Source of the DNA: Cognatishimia sp. WU-CL00825 | GTDB lineage: Bacteria > Pseudomonadota > Alphaproteobacteria > Rhodobacterales > Rhodobacteraceae | NCBI RefSeq assembly: GCF_040364665.1 | Contig: NZ_BAABWX010000004.1 | Span: 62,001-126,000, forward strand | Direction: 5' to 3' | Length of the DNA stretch: 64,000 bases | Shown here: one piece after another, positions 25,146 to 33,376 of the stretch | Layout of the letters: every line of letters begins with the position of its first letter | How positions within the stretch are numbered: position 1 is the stretch's first letter | The notes under the pieces: generated by a model | What the model was told of the DNA's origin: nothing | Database searches by the model: none | What the model saw: only the letters and a program-made list of their open reading frames with translations | Translations under genes and position numbers: made by a program

Positions 25146-25553
25146 TTGAGACGTGTTTTGGGGCGGATTTGGTGGCTTAGTAGCCAGTTTGGCGTTGCCA
25201 GATTGGCTGTCAGGTTCTTCGGCGTATCAAGCATGGCCTGTGAGAAAAGTAAACAAAACTGCCTGATCTAAGACAAGTTGTGCACTGATGACGCTATTAT
25301 TACAAAAGCGTTACAAAATCTCTAATGTTTTCAGTGTTTTGCCCGGTAGTCAAAAAAATATCGTTTCAAAACAATGGTTTATAAATATGCCTATTTTTTA
25401 AGCACAGCCTAGAAACCGGTTAAAAATAAGGGAATTCTTGCGATCACGGAAAGTTATCAGCAGAGTTATCCACAGAAGTCGTGGACATGTTTTCTCTTGT
25501 ATAGAGGGCGTATAGGTTGCAGCTGACCCTTAAGAATCAGAGTTCGTTCGAGC
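25146..25553. other. AT-rich 408-base gap upstream of uvrC with a consensus DnaA box
   Basis: No gene is supported here. The middle (about 25240-25440) is visibly AT-rich with A and T runs. A perfect DnaA-type nonamer TTATCCACA lies at 25466-25474, and a weaker TTATCAGCA occurs 13 bases earlier. The uvrC promoter must be here. One box plus AT richness is not enough to call a replication origin. Confidence 0.45.
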
Positions 25554-27428
25554 ATGACTGAAAATGAGACCACATCTGAGCCCAGCGTCACGGGTCACGC
25601 CTGTATTCAAGGGTATTTAAAGACGTTGGATGGCTCGCCGGGCGTATACCGTATGCTCGATGCGCAGGCCCGGGTGCTATATGTGGGCAAAGCGCGCAAC
25701 CTGCGGGCCCGCGTTTCAAACTATGCTCGGCCCAGCGGTCACACAGGGCGTATTGCCCGTATGATCAGCGAAACAAGCGCCATGATGTTTCTGACAACAA
25801 AAACCGAAACAGAAGCGCTGTTGCTTGAACAAAACCTGATCAAGCAGCTAAAGCCGAAATACAATGTTCTGTTGCGCGATGACAAGAGTTTTCCAAATAT
25901 CCTCGTGAGCCAAGAACATGCCTTTGCCCAGATCAAAAAACATCGTGGCGCAAAAAAGGAAAAAGGCAATTATTATGGCCCCTTTGCAAGCGCAGGGGCG
26001 GTCAATCGGACCCTGCAGCAATTGCAGCGCGTATTCTTGCTGCGTGATTGTTCAAATGCGATGTTTGAAAGCCGCACACGCCCCTGCCTGCAATATCAAA
26101 TCAAGCGATGTACGGCCCCATGTGTTGGTAAGATCAGCGAAGCGGATTACGCGGCGGCTGTAGCGGATGCAGAGCGCTATCTGACCGGTAAGTCGACGGA
26201 CATCCAAGAGAAACTGGCCACAGAAATGCAGTCCGCGAGCGAGAACATGCAGTTTGAAAAGGCGGCCGTGTTGCGGGACCGTATTCGGGCGTTGACCCAG
26301 CTTCAGACAGCACAGGGGATCAACCCGCGGGGGGTTTCTGAGGCAGATGTGATCGCGTTGCATTTGGATAAGGGGCAGGCCTGCGTGCAGGTGTTCTTTA
26401 TTCGAGCCAATCAGAACTGGGGCAACCGCGACTATTATCCTCGGGTTGGCAACGAGATCGAAACCGCGGAGGTTCTCGAGGCCTTTATTGGCCAATTTTA
26501 CGACGGCAAAGAGCCTCCTCGGCAGTTGATCCTGTCGCATCCAATTGAAAATGATGAGTTGATGGCCGCTGCACTGGCCGAAAAGGCCGGGCGTAAAGTC
26601 GAAATCATTGTACCAAAACGCGGTGAAAAAGCAGAGCTTGTATCGGGTGCTGCACGAAATGCCCGTGAATCTTTGGCGCGCAAAATGAGTGAAAGTGCGA
26701 CGCAGGCTAAATTGTTGAAAGGCATTGCCGAAGCGTTTGGTATGGACACTCCACCACAACGTATCGAGGTCTATGATAACTCGCATATTCAAGGCACCAA
26801 TGCCGTCGGTGGCATGATCGTCTCTGGGCCTGACGGGTTTATGAAAAATGCCTATCGGAAGTTTAACATTAAAGGCGACGATCTGACGCCCGGCGATGAC
26901 TTTGGCATGATGAAAGAGGTGCTAAATCGGCGCTTCAAACGTTTGATAAAAGAAGATCCCAAACGGGAAAATGGTCAGTGGCCTGATCTGTTGCTGATCG
27001 ACGGGGGGGCTGGGCAGGTTTCGGCTGTGGCCGAGATAATGCGCGCCTGGGGTGTTACCGATATTCCCATGGTTGGCGTTGCTAAAGGTGTCGACCGAGA
27101 CCACGGAAAAGAAGAATTCCACCGCGTTGGGCAACGTGTATTTGCCTTACAGCGCAATGATCCGGTGTTGTATTTTATTCAACGATTGCGTGACGAAGCA
27201 CACCGCTTTGCGATCGGCACCCACCGCGCTAAGCGGGCGAAAGCAGTTGGAGCTACGCCGCTCGATGATGTGCCAGGGGTAGGGGCCAGACGTAAGCGGG
27301 CTTTGCTGGCGCATTTTGGCAGCGCCAAAGCAGTCAGTCGCGCCAACCTTGCAGACCTAAAGGCCGTTGACGGCGTGTCTGATGCTTTGGCGCAAACCAT
27401 CTACGATTTTTTCCAAGAAGGCGGCTAG
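25554..27428 (+). CDS. uvrC: excinuclease ABC subunit C
   Basis: UvrC makes the dual incisions in nucleotide excision repair after UvrAB finds the lesion. The GIY-YIG nuclease domain starts at about residue 28 (SPGVYRMLDAQARVLYVGKA). The cysteine cluster CSNAMFESRTRPCLQYQIKRC follows, split across the first 160 residues. A UVR helix (MQFEKAAVLRDRIRAL) lies near 240. The RNase H-like nuclease has RIEVYDNSHIQGTNAVGGM and LLLIDGGAGQ. Tandem helix-hairpin-helix motifs (DDVPGVGARRKRALLAHFG, and LKAVDGVSDALAQTI) close the protein. The 624-residue length is normal. Confidence 0.97.
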   Translation: MTENETTSEPSVTGHACIQGYLKTLDGSPGVYRMLDAQARVLYVGKARNLRARVSNYARPSGHTGRIARMISETSAMMFLTTKTETEALLLEQNLIKQLKPKYNVLLRDDKSFPNILVSQEHAFAQIKKHRGAKKEKGNYYGPFASAGAVNRTLQQLQRVFLLRDCSNAMFESRTRPCLQYQIKRCTAPCVGKISEADYAAAVADAERYLTGKSTDIQEKLATEMQSASENMQFEKAAVLRDRIRALTQLQTAQGINPRGVSEADVIALHLDKGQACVQVFFIRANQNWGNRDYYPRVGNEIETAEVLEAFIGQFYDGKEPPRQLILSHPIENDELMAAALAEKAGRKVEIIVPKRGEKAELVSGAARNARESLARKMSESATQAKLLKGIAEAFGMDTPPQRIEVYDNSHIQGTNAVGGMIVSGPDGFMKNAYRKFNIKGDDLTPGDDFGMMKEVLNRRFKRLIKEDPKRENGQWPDLLLIDGGAGQVSAVAEIMRAWGVTDIPMVGVAKGVDRDHGKEEFHRVGQRVFALQRNDPVLYFIQRLRDEAHRFAIGTHRAKRAKAVGATPLDDVPGVGARRKRALLAHFGSAKAVSRANLADLKAVDGVSDALAQTIYDFFQEGG

Positions 27429-27439
27429 AGGTCGAAAAA

Positions 27440-27467
27440 CCCTATCCAATGGGATAGGGGCCTATCC
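27440..27467. repeat. three-arm alternating hairpin after uvrC
   Basis: CCTATCC (27441-27447), GGATAGG (27452-27458) and CCTATCC (27461-27467) lie in a row. The middle arm can pair with either neighbour (8 bp with the left arm, including an outer C-G pair), so two hairpins are mutually exclusive. There is no T tract. It is the first structure past the uvrC stop. Confidence 0.55.
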
Positions 27468-27667
27468 GCATTTGGTTGTCATACGCCTAGTTGGGCCGGG
27501 GTGCCACAAACGTGCGAATGGTACATCACACTAACGAAGCATTGCATTTGAGATGTAGAGGCCAACCGAAACAATGGATCAAACGCATCCTGACACTTTG
27601 TTTCACCCCAGGCTGGCTGAGCATCGAGATTTGTAACCGAAATTCGGGGATGACTGACTTCGTAGCT

Positions 27668-27700
27668 GGTCCGGGCACACCCATGCCCGGGCCCATTTTT
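27668..27700 (+). terminator. Rho-independent terminator downstream of uvrC
   Basis: CCGGGCA/TGCCCGG (27671-27677 with 27684-27690), extended by a T-G wobble and two G-C pairs, has a 6-nt loop and a CATTTTT tail. It ends plus-strand transcription about 270 bases past uvrC and touches the stop codon of the convergent DMT gene. The 27468-27667 stretch holds no supported gene. Confidence 0.75.
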
Positions 27701-28601
27701 ACAGATCTTTGTTGAGTTCGGCTCTAAGTTTTCGACTTGGGTGGCGTGCAACGATGATCAGGCCCACAAGTATCAGGCCCACCCCGGTTGCGCTGGTCAG
27801 TGTCACGGGGTCTTTGATGATCACCGTTGCGAGCAGCCAAGCGGTGACAGGTTCAGCCAAGGCCAGCGTCACAGCACTTGAGGCAGCGACTCGCGTCAGG
27901 CCCCAAGTGTAAAAGGCATACGCAAGGCCGGTTGCGACAATTCCAAGAAACCCTATCGCAAGCCAAACGCCAGGCGCTATCACCCAGGCGATGGGCACAA
28001 CGGCCAGTACGGGCAAGGTCAAGAGCGCAGCGCAACTGAAGGTGCCCGCAGCAATTGCGGTTGATGGGGCTTTGTGGCCTATTTTACTGGTTATCAATGA
28101 ATAAGATGCATAGCTTGCACCTGCCCCAAGGGCCAAAACCAAACCCAAGCTGCCTTTGCCGTCGTCCGCTGCCGCAAGTCCTAAAAATGCCACACCAATA
28201 ATCGAAATGATCTGGCCTCCAAGCCGCTTTCGGGTCGGAAGGGCCGTACGACTCAGAGCTTCGTAGGCCGTTGCCCAAAACGGGGCGCTGCCAATGGTGA
28301 CTGCTGTGCCGATTCCGACGCCAGCCTCTGAGACCGCCCAGAAAAAAAGCAAATTGTAGCAAGCGATGCTCGACCCGGCAAAAAACACAGAGACCCAAGG
28401 AAGTCGCACTAAGGCTCGTCGGCTTGGCTGGTGGGCCAATGCCATGGCAAGTAAAGCGATTGCGCCAACCAAAAGCCGCATAGCACCAACCGCAAGTGGT
28501 TCACGGCTTTCGGGAAGTAAAGCCTGGACAGTGCCCGTTGTTCCCCAAAGCATGGCCGCGATAATCACGCTGCTGATACCCATCCATCTATTGAAGTTCA
28601 C
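27699..28601 (-). CDS. DMT-superfamily (EamA) transporter
   Basis: This inner-membrane transporter of about 300 residues has ten predicted helices in two EamA repeats. The first repeat starts MGISSVIIAAMLWGTTGTVQ and the second begins near GSLGLVLALGAGASYASYSL. Members export metabolites such as amino acids, purines or drugs, and the substrate cannot be told here. The start is uncertain: GTG at 28601 has GGGA ten bases before it, while ATG at 28583 lacks a clear site. The frame is open further upstream. It is divergent from pgsA. Confidence 0.83.
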   Translation of the reverse strand: MNFNRWMGISSVIIAAMLWGTTGTVQALLPESREPLAVGAMRLLVGAIALLAMALAHQPSRRALVRLPWVSVFFAGSSIACYNLLFFWAVSEAGVGIGTAVTIGSAPFWATAYEALSRTALPTRKRLGGQIISIIGVAFLGLAAADDGKGSLGLVLALGAGASYASYSLITSKIGHKAPSTAIAAGTFSCAALLTLPVLAVVPIAWVIAPGVWLAIGFLGIVATGLAYAFYTWGLTRVAASSAVTLALAEPVTAWLLATVIIKDPVTLTSATGVGLILVGLIIVARHPSRKLRAELNKDL

Positions 28602-28653
28602 TGCGTGTCCCACTCGGCAAATACGTCTGCCGGAGTTACGGATATTTCTGGCA

Positions 28654-28669
28654 TGGCACAAGTCTTGCA
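28654..28669 (+). promoter_or_regulatory. sigma-54-type -24/-12 promoter candidate before pgsA
   Basis: TGGCACAAGTCTTGCA matches TGGCAC-N5-TTGCW exactly, with GG and GC separated by the required 10 bases. A start point near 28681 would leave a leader of about 42 bases before pgsA. An expected enhancer-binding site was not identified. A chance match is possible at the scale of 64 kb on two strands. Confidence 0.4.
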
Positions 28670-28722
28670 GGTTTTAAGAAACTTTGCTTTTCCACCGGGC
28701 CTATCCCGGTTAGGAATGGGCC

Positions 28723-29382
28723 ATGACATGGACATTCCCAAATATCTTGACCGCCCTGCGCCTTATGGCTGCGCCCCTAATAGCAGTTATGTTTTTGTAT
28801 TTTAGTCGCCCTTATGCGGATGGCATAGCGATGGCATTGTTTATCATCGCCTCGCTAACCGATTTTCTGGATGGCTATCTTGCCCGTGCTTGGGGGCAGG
28901 TTACCAAGCTTGGCACAATGCTGGACCCGATTGCTGACAAGGCGATGGTGGTGATCGCTTTGATGGTGATTGTTGGCTATTCCTCTATGTCCCCGTGGTT
29001 GGTGCTGCCAACGACGGTGATCTTGTTCCGCGAGGTTTTTGTTTCAGGATTGCGCGAGTTTCTGGGTGACACTGCGGGCACGCTGAAAGTTACGAAACTG
29101 GCGAAATGGAAGACTGCGACCCAAATGGTCGCGATTGCGGTGCTCTTTTCGCAGGGTATTTTTGAACATTACCTGGGCATGTGGTCTTGGGGCATGGACG
29201 CGGAAATGGTTGGGCAAATACTATCTGGTGACATTCCAGATGAGTTGGGATTGCGCTTTATGTTCAAGGGCATGATCTGGTCCGGAAATCTGGGGCTGGT
29301 TTTACTTTGGATTGCTGCGCTTTTGACCTTTGTGACCGGTCTTGACTATTTTGTTAAAGCCGCACCGCACTTGAAGGATTAG
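28723..29382 (+). CDS. pgsA: CDP-diacylglycerol-glycerol-3-phosphate 3-phosphatidyltransferase
   Basis: PgsA makes phosphatidylglycerol phosphate from CDP-diacylglycerol at the inner membrane. The CDP-alcohol phosphotransferase signature is intact: D50-G51-x2-A54-R55-x8-G64-x3-D68-x3-D72. The N-terminus MTWTFPNILTALRLMAAPLI and about five hydrophobic helices are usual. The 219-residue length is slightly long because of an insert near residues 150-175. It has an AGGA site and is followed after four bases by moaD. Confidence 0.93.
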   Translation: MTWTFPNILTALRLMAAPLIAVMFLYFSRPYADGIAMALFIIASLTDFLDGYLARAWGQVTKLGTMLDPIADKAMVVIALMVIVGYSSMSPWLVLPTTVILFREVFVSGLREFLGDTAGTLKVTKLAKWKTATQMVAIAVLFSQGIFEHYLGMWSWGMDAEMVGQILSGDIPDELGLRFMFKGMIWSGNLGLVLLWIAALLTFVTGLDYFVKAAPHLKD

Positions 29383-29386
29383 ACTG

Positions 29387-29632
29387 ATGGACGTTGTATA
29401 TTTTGCTTGGGTGCGTGAGCGGATCGGCCTGCCAAAGGAACACGTTGAAACGCAGGCCGGCACCGTCGTTGAATTGGTAGACGAGTTGCGGGCGCGGGAA
29501 GAGCGCTATGCACTGGCCTTTTCCGATTTGTCTGCTCTGCGCGTCGCCGTTGATCAGGAGCTAACCGAATTTGACGCGTCGCTTGAAGGCGTGCGTGAGG
29601 TTGCGTTTTTTCCACCCATGACAGGTGGCTAG
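29387..29632 (+). CDS. moaD: molybdopterin synthase small subunit MoaD
   Basis: This ubiquitin-like sulfur carrier of molybdopterin synthase has 81 residues. The beta-grasp fold starts VVYFAWVRERIGLPKE, and the protein ends in PPMTGG, the C-terminal double glycine that is adenylated and thiocarboxylated (normally by MoeB). It overlaps the moaE region by a few bases, giving stoichiometric expression. A moeB gene is not in the window. Confidence 0.94.
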   Translation: MDVVYFAWVRERIGLPKEHVETQAGTVVELVDELRAREERYALAFSDLSALRVAVDQELTEFDASLEGVREVAFFPPMTGG

Positions 29633-29633
29633 A

Positions 29634-30077
29634 ATGCGGATTGTTGTTCAGGAAAGCCCATTTGACCTTGGCGCGGAAACCACTGGGTTTGCCGCCAGCC
29701 AAAGCAATATGGGCGCCATTGTGACCTTTACCGGTGTGGTGCGCAACAACGCGGCGGGCACGCTTGAAAAAATGCTGATCGAGCATTATCCGGGCATGAC
29801 AGAAAAGGCGTTAACTGCGATAGCGCAAGAGGCCTGTACGCGCTGGGACCTTGGCGATGTGTTGGTGATCCATCGATATGGCGAGATGCGGCCAGGAGAG
29901 ATGATCATGATGGTTGCGACGGCGTCCAAACACCGCGTACACGCGTTTGAGGCCGCTGAATACCTAATGGATTATCTCAAATCACGCGCGCCGTTCTGGA
30001 AACAGGAATTCACCGTAGATGGCGCGGATTGGGTTGCAGCCAAAGAGATCGACGAAGAGGCGCTCAAGCGCTGGTAG
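29634..30077 (+). CDS. moaE: molybdopterin synthase catalytic subunit MoaE
   Basis: MoaE transfers two sulfurs from MoaD thiocarboxylate to precursor Z (cPMP) to form molybdopterin. Family segments seen are GAIVTFTGVVRNN, LMIEHYPGMTEKAL written here as MLIEHYPGMTEKAL, VIHRYGEMRPGE, and KSRAPFWKQEF with the catalytic lysine region. I start at ATG 29634, two bases after the moaD stop, with AGGTGG before it; a GTG three codons earlier is open. It is convergent with the coiled-coil gene, four bases apart. Confidence 0.95.
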   Translation: MRIVVQESPFDLGAETTGFAASQSNMGAIVTFTGVVRNNAAGTLEKMLIEHYPGMTEKALTAIAQEACTRWDLGDVLVIHRYGEMRPGEMIMMVATASKHRVHAFEAAEYLMDYLKSRAPFWKQEFTVDGADWVAAKEIDEEALKRW

Positions 30078-30081
30078 CGGC

Positions 30082-30411
30082 TTAGGTTTGCTGCTGCATG
30101 CGGGACACATGCGTCCGCAGCTCTTCCGCCTCATAGCGCGCATCTCGCAGGCCTTCCATCGCCGCAGCAAGTTCTGCCTCGGTTTGGCTAAGCTGATTTG
30201 AAAGCTCGGCTTCGCGTTGCTGCAAATAGGTTATGGCTTGGTCGCGGGTTTCCTCGGCCTCGTGCAGCTCTTGGCCCATACGCTCCAATTGATCGACATC
30301 GGCCTGCGCCACGCGGGTAAAGCGGTGCACCAGCCAATTGGCGAACCAGCCCATGCAGAAGGCGATGAACAGAATAATCGCGGTCGCGACAATGAATTCG
30401 ATTCTGGACAT
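30082..30411 (-). CDS. single-span membrane coiled-coil protein
   Basis: This 109-residue protein has one N-terminal helix (EFIVATAIILFIAFCMGWFANWL) with its remaining 80 residues in a charged heptad pattern (DQLERMGQELHEAEETRDQA, then QREAELSNQLSQTEAELAAA) strongly predicting a coiled coil. It is encoded six bases after the OmpA-family gene in the same direction. The layout suggests an inner-membrane partner for an outer-membrane or peptidoglycan-bound protein. I do not recognise a named family. Confidence 0.8.
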   Translation of the reverse strand: MSRIEFIVATAIILFIAFCMGWFANWLVHRFTRVAQADVDQLERMGQELHEAEETRDQAITYLQQREAELSNQLSQTEAELAAAMEGLRDARYEAEELRTHVSRMQQQT

Positions 30412-30417
30412 GCTTGT

Positions 30418-32337
30418 TTACTCCTGCGCTGCAGATGAGGTATCTGCGGCGTCTTCATTCACCTTATCAGCCTTGTTTTCAAGGCCTTCTTGGTCTGAAA
30501 CCTCGGAATTTTCAAGGATTTCAGCTTCAGGTTGAATCAAAACAAATTCGATCCGCCGATTGGCCTCGCGCCCAGCTTCGGTCTTATTGTCGGCAATCGG
30601 ATTTGCTTCGCCATATCCTTGGGCTGTGAAGGCGCTGGTCAGGATACGACGGTCTCTCAGAGCCGCCAAAACAGATTGCGCTCGATTCTGGCTTAGCGCC
30701 AAATTCATGGATTCGCGCCCCTGGCTATCGGTATGGCCTTGAATTTCCAAAGGCAGTTCACCGCAAGTGTCCAAAATCTCTGCGATAGCACCGATGATAG
30801 GCATTGCCGCAGCATCCAGAGTGCCAGAACCAGGTTCAAAACTGATTTTTACCTCGGATTGTGCGGCTTGAATGCGGGCAACGCAGTCCTCTGGTGTTGG
30901 AATATTTGCAAGCGGGTCAAGCCGTTCGTCATAGGCGACGTCTAAAGAAAATTGCTGGGTTTCTCCAAGACGTTTGCTGAGCAACTGACTAATTCTCGCG
31001 CCGACATCTTGGTGGCCAGATTTGCCCGAAACCCGAATTTGATCTGCTGTGACGGTGACAGCCCCATGATGTAGGGTTGAGAGCGCATCGAGCCCAGTCA
31101 TGACCCGGTTGGGCCAACCATTTGGCATCGTTTCAGTTACACGAATAGAATCGTAGATGTTATCGCTGCCAAAGCGAGCCTTGGCATAACTTGCGACCGT
31201 GTTCGAGCTGAGGTCACTACCCAGTTTCCCGCGCATTTGCATCAACCCTTCGGGGCTGAGCGTCGCGATGAATTCGGGCAAATCAACTTCCCCATCAGTC
31301 TGGACCACCGGCAACACAGCATGCAGAGCAAATACTTCGGGCAGGGATTTTTCTGCTTGCGCAACGGTTTTGTCAAAAAGGGCAGCATCGATGCCTTCTG
31401 CGGCAACCAGAGAAATATCTGCATCTGTGATGGTGACCGTTCCACCACCCAGGTTTGTAAGTGCGTTCAATGCGATAACCGATGCATCTGCCCATTTGGG
31501 CGACGGAACACCCAGGCCGATTGTGCAGTCTTTGCGGGATGTGAGCCCGGCTTGTTCTGCGGCTTGAAGGATGCGGACTTGTGCCGCCTCGGTATCTGCC
31601 GAGCACGCATCAAAACGCAGGTTTCCGTCGTTCAATGTGGCGCGCAGCGTAAAGGGCGTGATCACGGGGCGTGGCGCAAAGATATTGAGTGAGAGGGCCA
31701 CAGAATCAGGTTTATCGTCGCGCAGCTGTTGCTCGAGATCGAAGCGTTCTTTCGGGCTGTCGGTCATCGCGGTAATCGTGATTTCACCGGCGGTGATCGA
31801 AATTTTGGACCGCGGAAGATCTTCGAGCGCCGCCAGGGCGAAATTCATCGCCTGCGGCCAGTTCTTGGGCGTGACATAAGCGGCGGTTTCCATGAAATCC
31901 GCCAGTTGTTCCTGGCTGCCAGCAATGCGACGCAGCTTGGTTAGGACCGCGCGGCGGTCACTTGCCTCTGGGATCAAGCCAATCAGGCTGATTCCACTTT
32001 CGTTGCGCAGGATTTCGATTGAAAACTTCGGTGGGGCCAAATCAGCTGTGGCCGTAACATTCATATTGTCGATGACCCGCGCCGCATCAACCACGCCCGC
32101 CGCCGTTGACATGGCAATAAAGCGCTGGGCTTCCGATGGGGCCGTGCCTGCAATAAAGACGTTGAGACCTTCAGCGTGGGTTTCGGACCAGGTCAGCCCC
32201 TGTTTGTCGAGTGCCGCCTGTACAGCTGATTGCGAGCTGTCTTCGATCACGGTGGCTGTTAAGCTGGCTGCAGCAAGGCTGAAAATGGCGGCGAGGCCAA
32301 AGGTTGCAGAAACAGTCAAGGTCAAAGGCAAGCGCAT
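30418..32337 (-). CDS. OmpA-family protein with repeated N-terminal BON-like domains
   Basis: This 639-residue exported protein has a signal peptide (residues about 1-27) and then roughly 480 residues in repeated alpha-beta units that resemble BON or OmpA-like secretion-associated modules. Examples are SAVQAALDKQGLTW, the IDNMNVTATADL strand and later QAAEQAGLTSRK. The C-terminal OmpA domain (residues about 490-610) contains the peptidoglycan-binding GHTDSQG, NLALSQNRAQSV and AGREANRRIEF motifs. It probably ties the envelope to the cell wall. The acidic C-tail (residues 610-639) is poorly ordered. It precedes the coiled-coil gene. Confidence 0.82.
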   Translation of the reverse strand: MRLPLTLTVSATFGLAAIFSLAAASLTATVIEDSSQSAVQAALDKQGLTWSETHAEGLNVFIAGTAPSEAQRFIAMSTAAGVVDAARVIDNMNVTATADLAPPKFSIEILRNESGISLIGLIPEASDRRAVLTKLRRIAGSQEQLADFMETAAYVTPKNWPQAMNFALAALEDLPRSKISITAGEITITAMTDSPKERFDLEQQLRDDKPDSVALSLNIFAPRPVITPFTLRATLNDGNLRFDACSADTEAAQVRILQAAEQAGLTSRKDCTIGLGVPSPKWADASVIALNALTNLGGGTVTITDADISLVAAEGIDAALFDKTVAQAEKSLPEVFALHAVLPVVQTDGEVDLPEFIATLSPEGLMQMRGKLGSDLSSNTVASYAKARFGSDNIYDSIRVTETMPNGWPNRVMTGLDALSTLHHGAVTVTADQIRVSGKSGHQDVGARISQLLSKRLGETQQFSLDVAYDERLDPLANIPTPEDCVARIQAAQSEVKISFEPGSGTLDAAAMPIIGAIAEILDTCGELPLEIQGHTDSQGRESMNLALSQNRAQSVLAALRDRRILTSAFTAQGYGEANPIADNKTEAGREANRRIEFVLIQPEAEILENSEVSDQEGLENKADKVNEDAADTSSAAQE

Positions 32338-32398
32338 TTTGTTCGTCTTTTTAGGTCTGATTAGGGTGTCTGATACGCAATGCGGCCGCTTGGATCAA

Positions 32399-33364
32399 TC
32401 AAACGAACAGCGCACAGGCGAAAAACAGCAAAGGAATCAGGCCCGCTTGGCGGTTTGAACGGAAAAGTCGCAGCAAAACATCTTGATCCTCGGTGTTAAG
32501 GCTGCGCAATTGCCAAAAAAGATGCCAGCCCATTGCCCATGGGCCGCCCAAAGCTATCACCAAAGACAGAGGGCTGCGGTCAATCGTGGCACCAACCACG
32601 GCAACGCCCATCAGGGATACGGTCAGTATCAAAAACCACATCAGCCAACGATGCGTGTTTTCGGCAAACAAGCGTGCTGTTGATTTCACGCCAATTAGCG
32701 CGTCATCTTCTGTGTCTTGATGGGCATAGATGGTATCGTAAAATAAGGTCCATGTGATGCCAGACAGGTACAGCACCACAGCTGGCCACTGCAGTTGATT
32801 GCTGTGAGCGGTCCAAGCAAGCAATGCCCCCCAGTTAAACGCAATGCCCAAGAAAAATTGTGGCCACCACGTAAAACGCTTTGCAAAAGGGTAGATCAAC
32901 ACGGGGACCAGTGCCACGACTCCCAGGAAAACGGCGTTTGGGTAGAAACTCAGCAATATGAACAGACTCAACAATGCTTGCAGCCCCATCCAGAAAACGG
33001 CTGCTTTGACACTTACCTGACCAGAGGGAATGGGCCGGGACTGCGTGCGCGCCACTTGGGCATCATAGTCCCGGTCGGTGATGTCATTCCAAGTGCACCC
33101 GGCACCGCGCATCAAAAAGGCACCTGCCGCACAGCCGGCCACGGTCCATGCGTCATGCCAAGTGACGATATTGTCGTTTAGCATCGACAACATCAATCCC
33201 ATCATGCAGGGCAAAAAAAGCAACCAAGTTCCGATGGGGCGATCTGCCCGGGACAGCCGCAGGTAGGGACGCGACGGGGCTGGGGCCCAAGTGTCGACCC
33301 AATTGCCGCGGACCGCGTCGGAAACCTGTCCATGGGGCTCTGGCGTTAGAGGCGTGTCGGCCAT
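32399..33364 (-). CDS. ubiA: 4-hydroxybenzoate polyprenyltransferase
   Basis: UbiA attaches the polyprenyl tail to 4-hydroxybenzoate in ubiquinone synthesis, in the inner membrane. The first aspartate motif is N93-D94-x2-D97-x3-D101, the second is DTIYAHQDTEDD, and about eight hydrophobic helices follow a soluble N-terminus of 34 residues. The frame stays open far upstream to 34099, but that part is antisense to rsmE; ATG 33364 (MADTPLTPEPHG) is the natural start. Start codons of ubiA and rsmE are only 12 bases apart, so their promoters overlap each other's coding sequence. Confidence 0.95.
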   Translation of the reverse strand: MADTPLTPEPHGQVSDAVRGNWVDTWAPAPSRPYLRLSRADRPIGTWLLFLPCMMGLMLSMLNDNIVTWHDAWTVAGCAAGAFLMRGAGCTWNDITDRDYDAQVARTQSRPIPSGQVSVKAAVFWMGLQALLSLFILLSFYPNAVFLGVVALVPVLIYPFAKRFTWWPQFFLGIAFNWGALLAWTAHSNQLQWPAVVLYLSGITWTLFYDTIYAHQDTEDDALIGVKSTARLFAENTHRWLMWFLILTVSLMGVAVVGATIDRSPLSLVIALGGPWAMGWHLFWQLRSLNTEDQDVLLRLFRSNRQAGLIPLLFFACALFV

Positions 33365-33376
33365 ATGTAGAACCTT

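Noticed and set aside
25146..25553. A chromosomal origin.
   Set aside because: Only one consensus DnaA box and AT richness are visible. Gene order beside it is not an origin order known to me, and the rough skew counts point nearer 17-21 kb.
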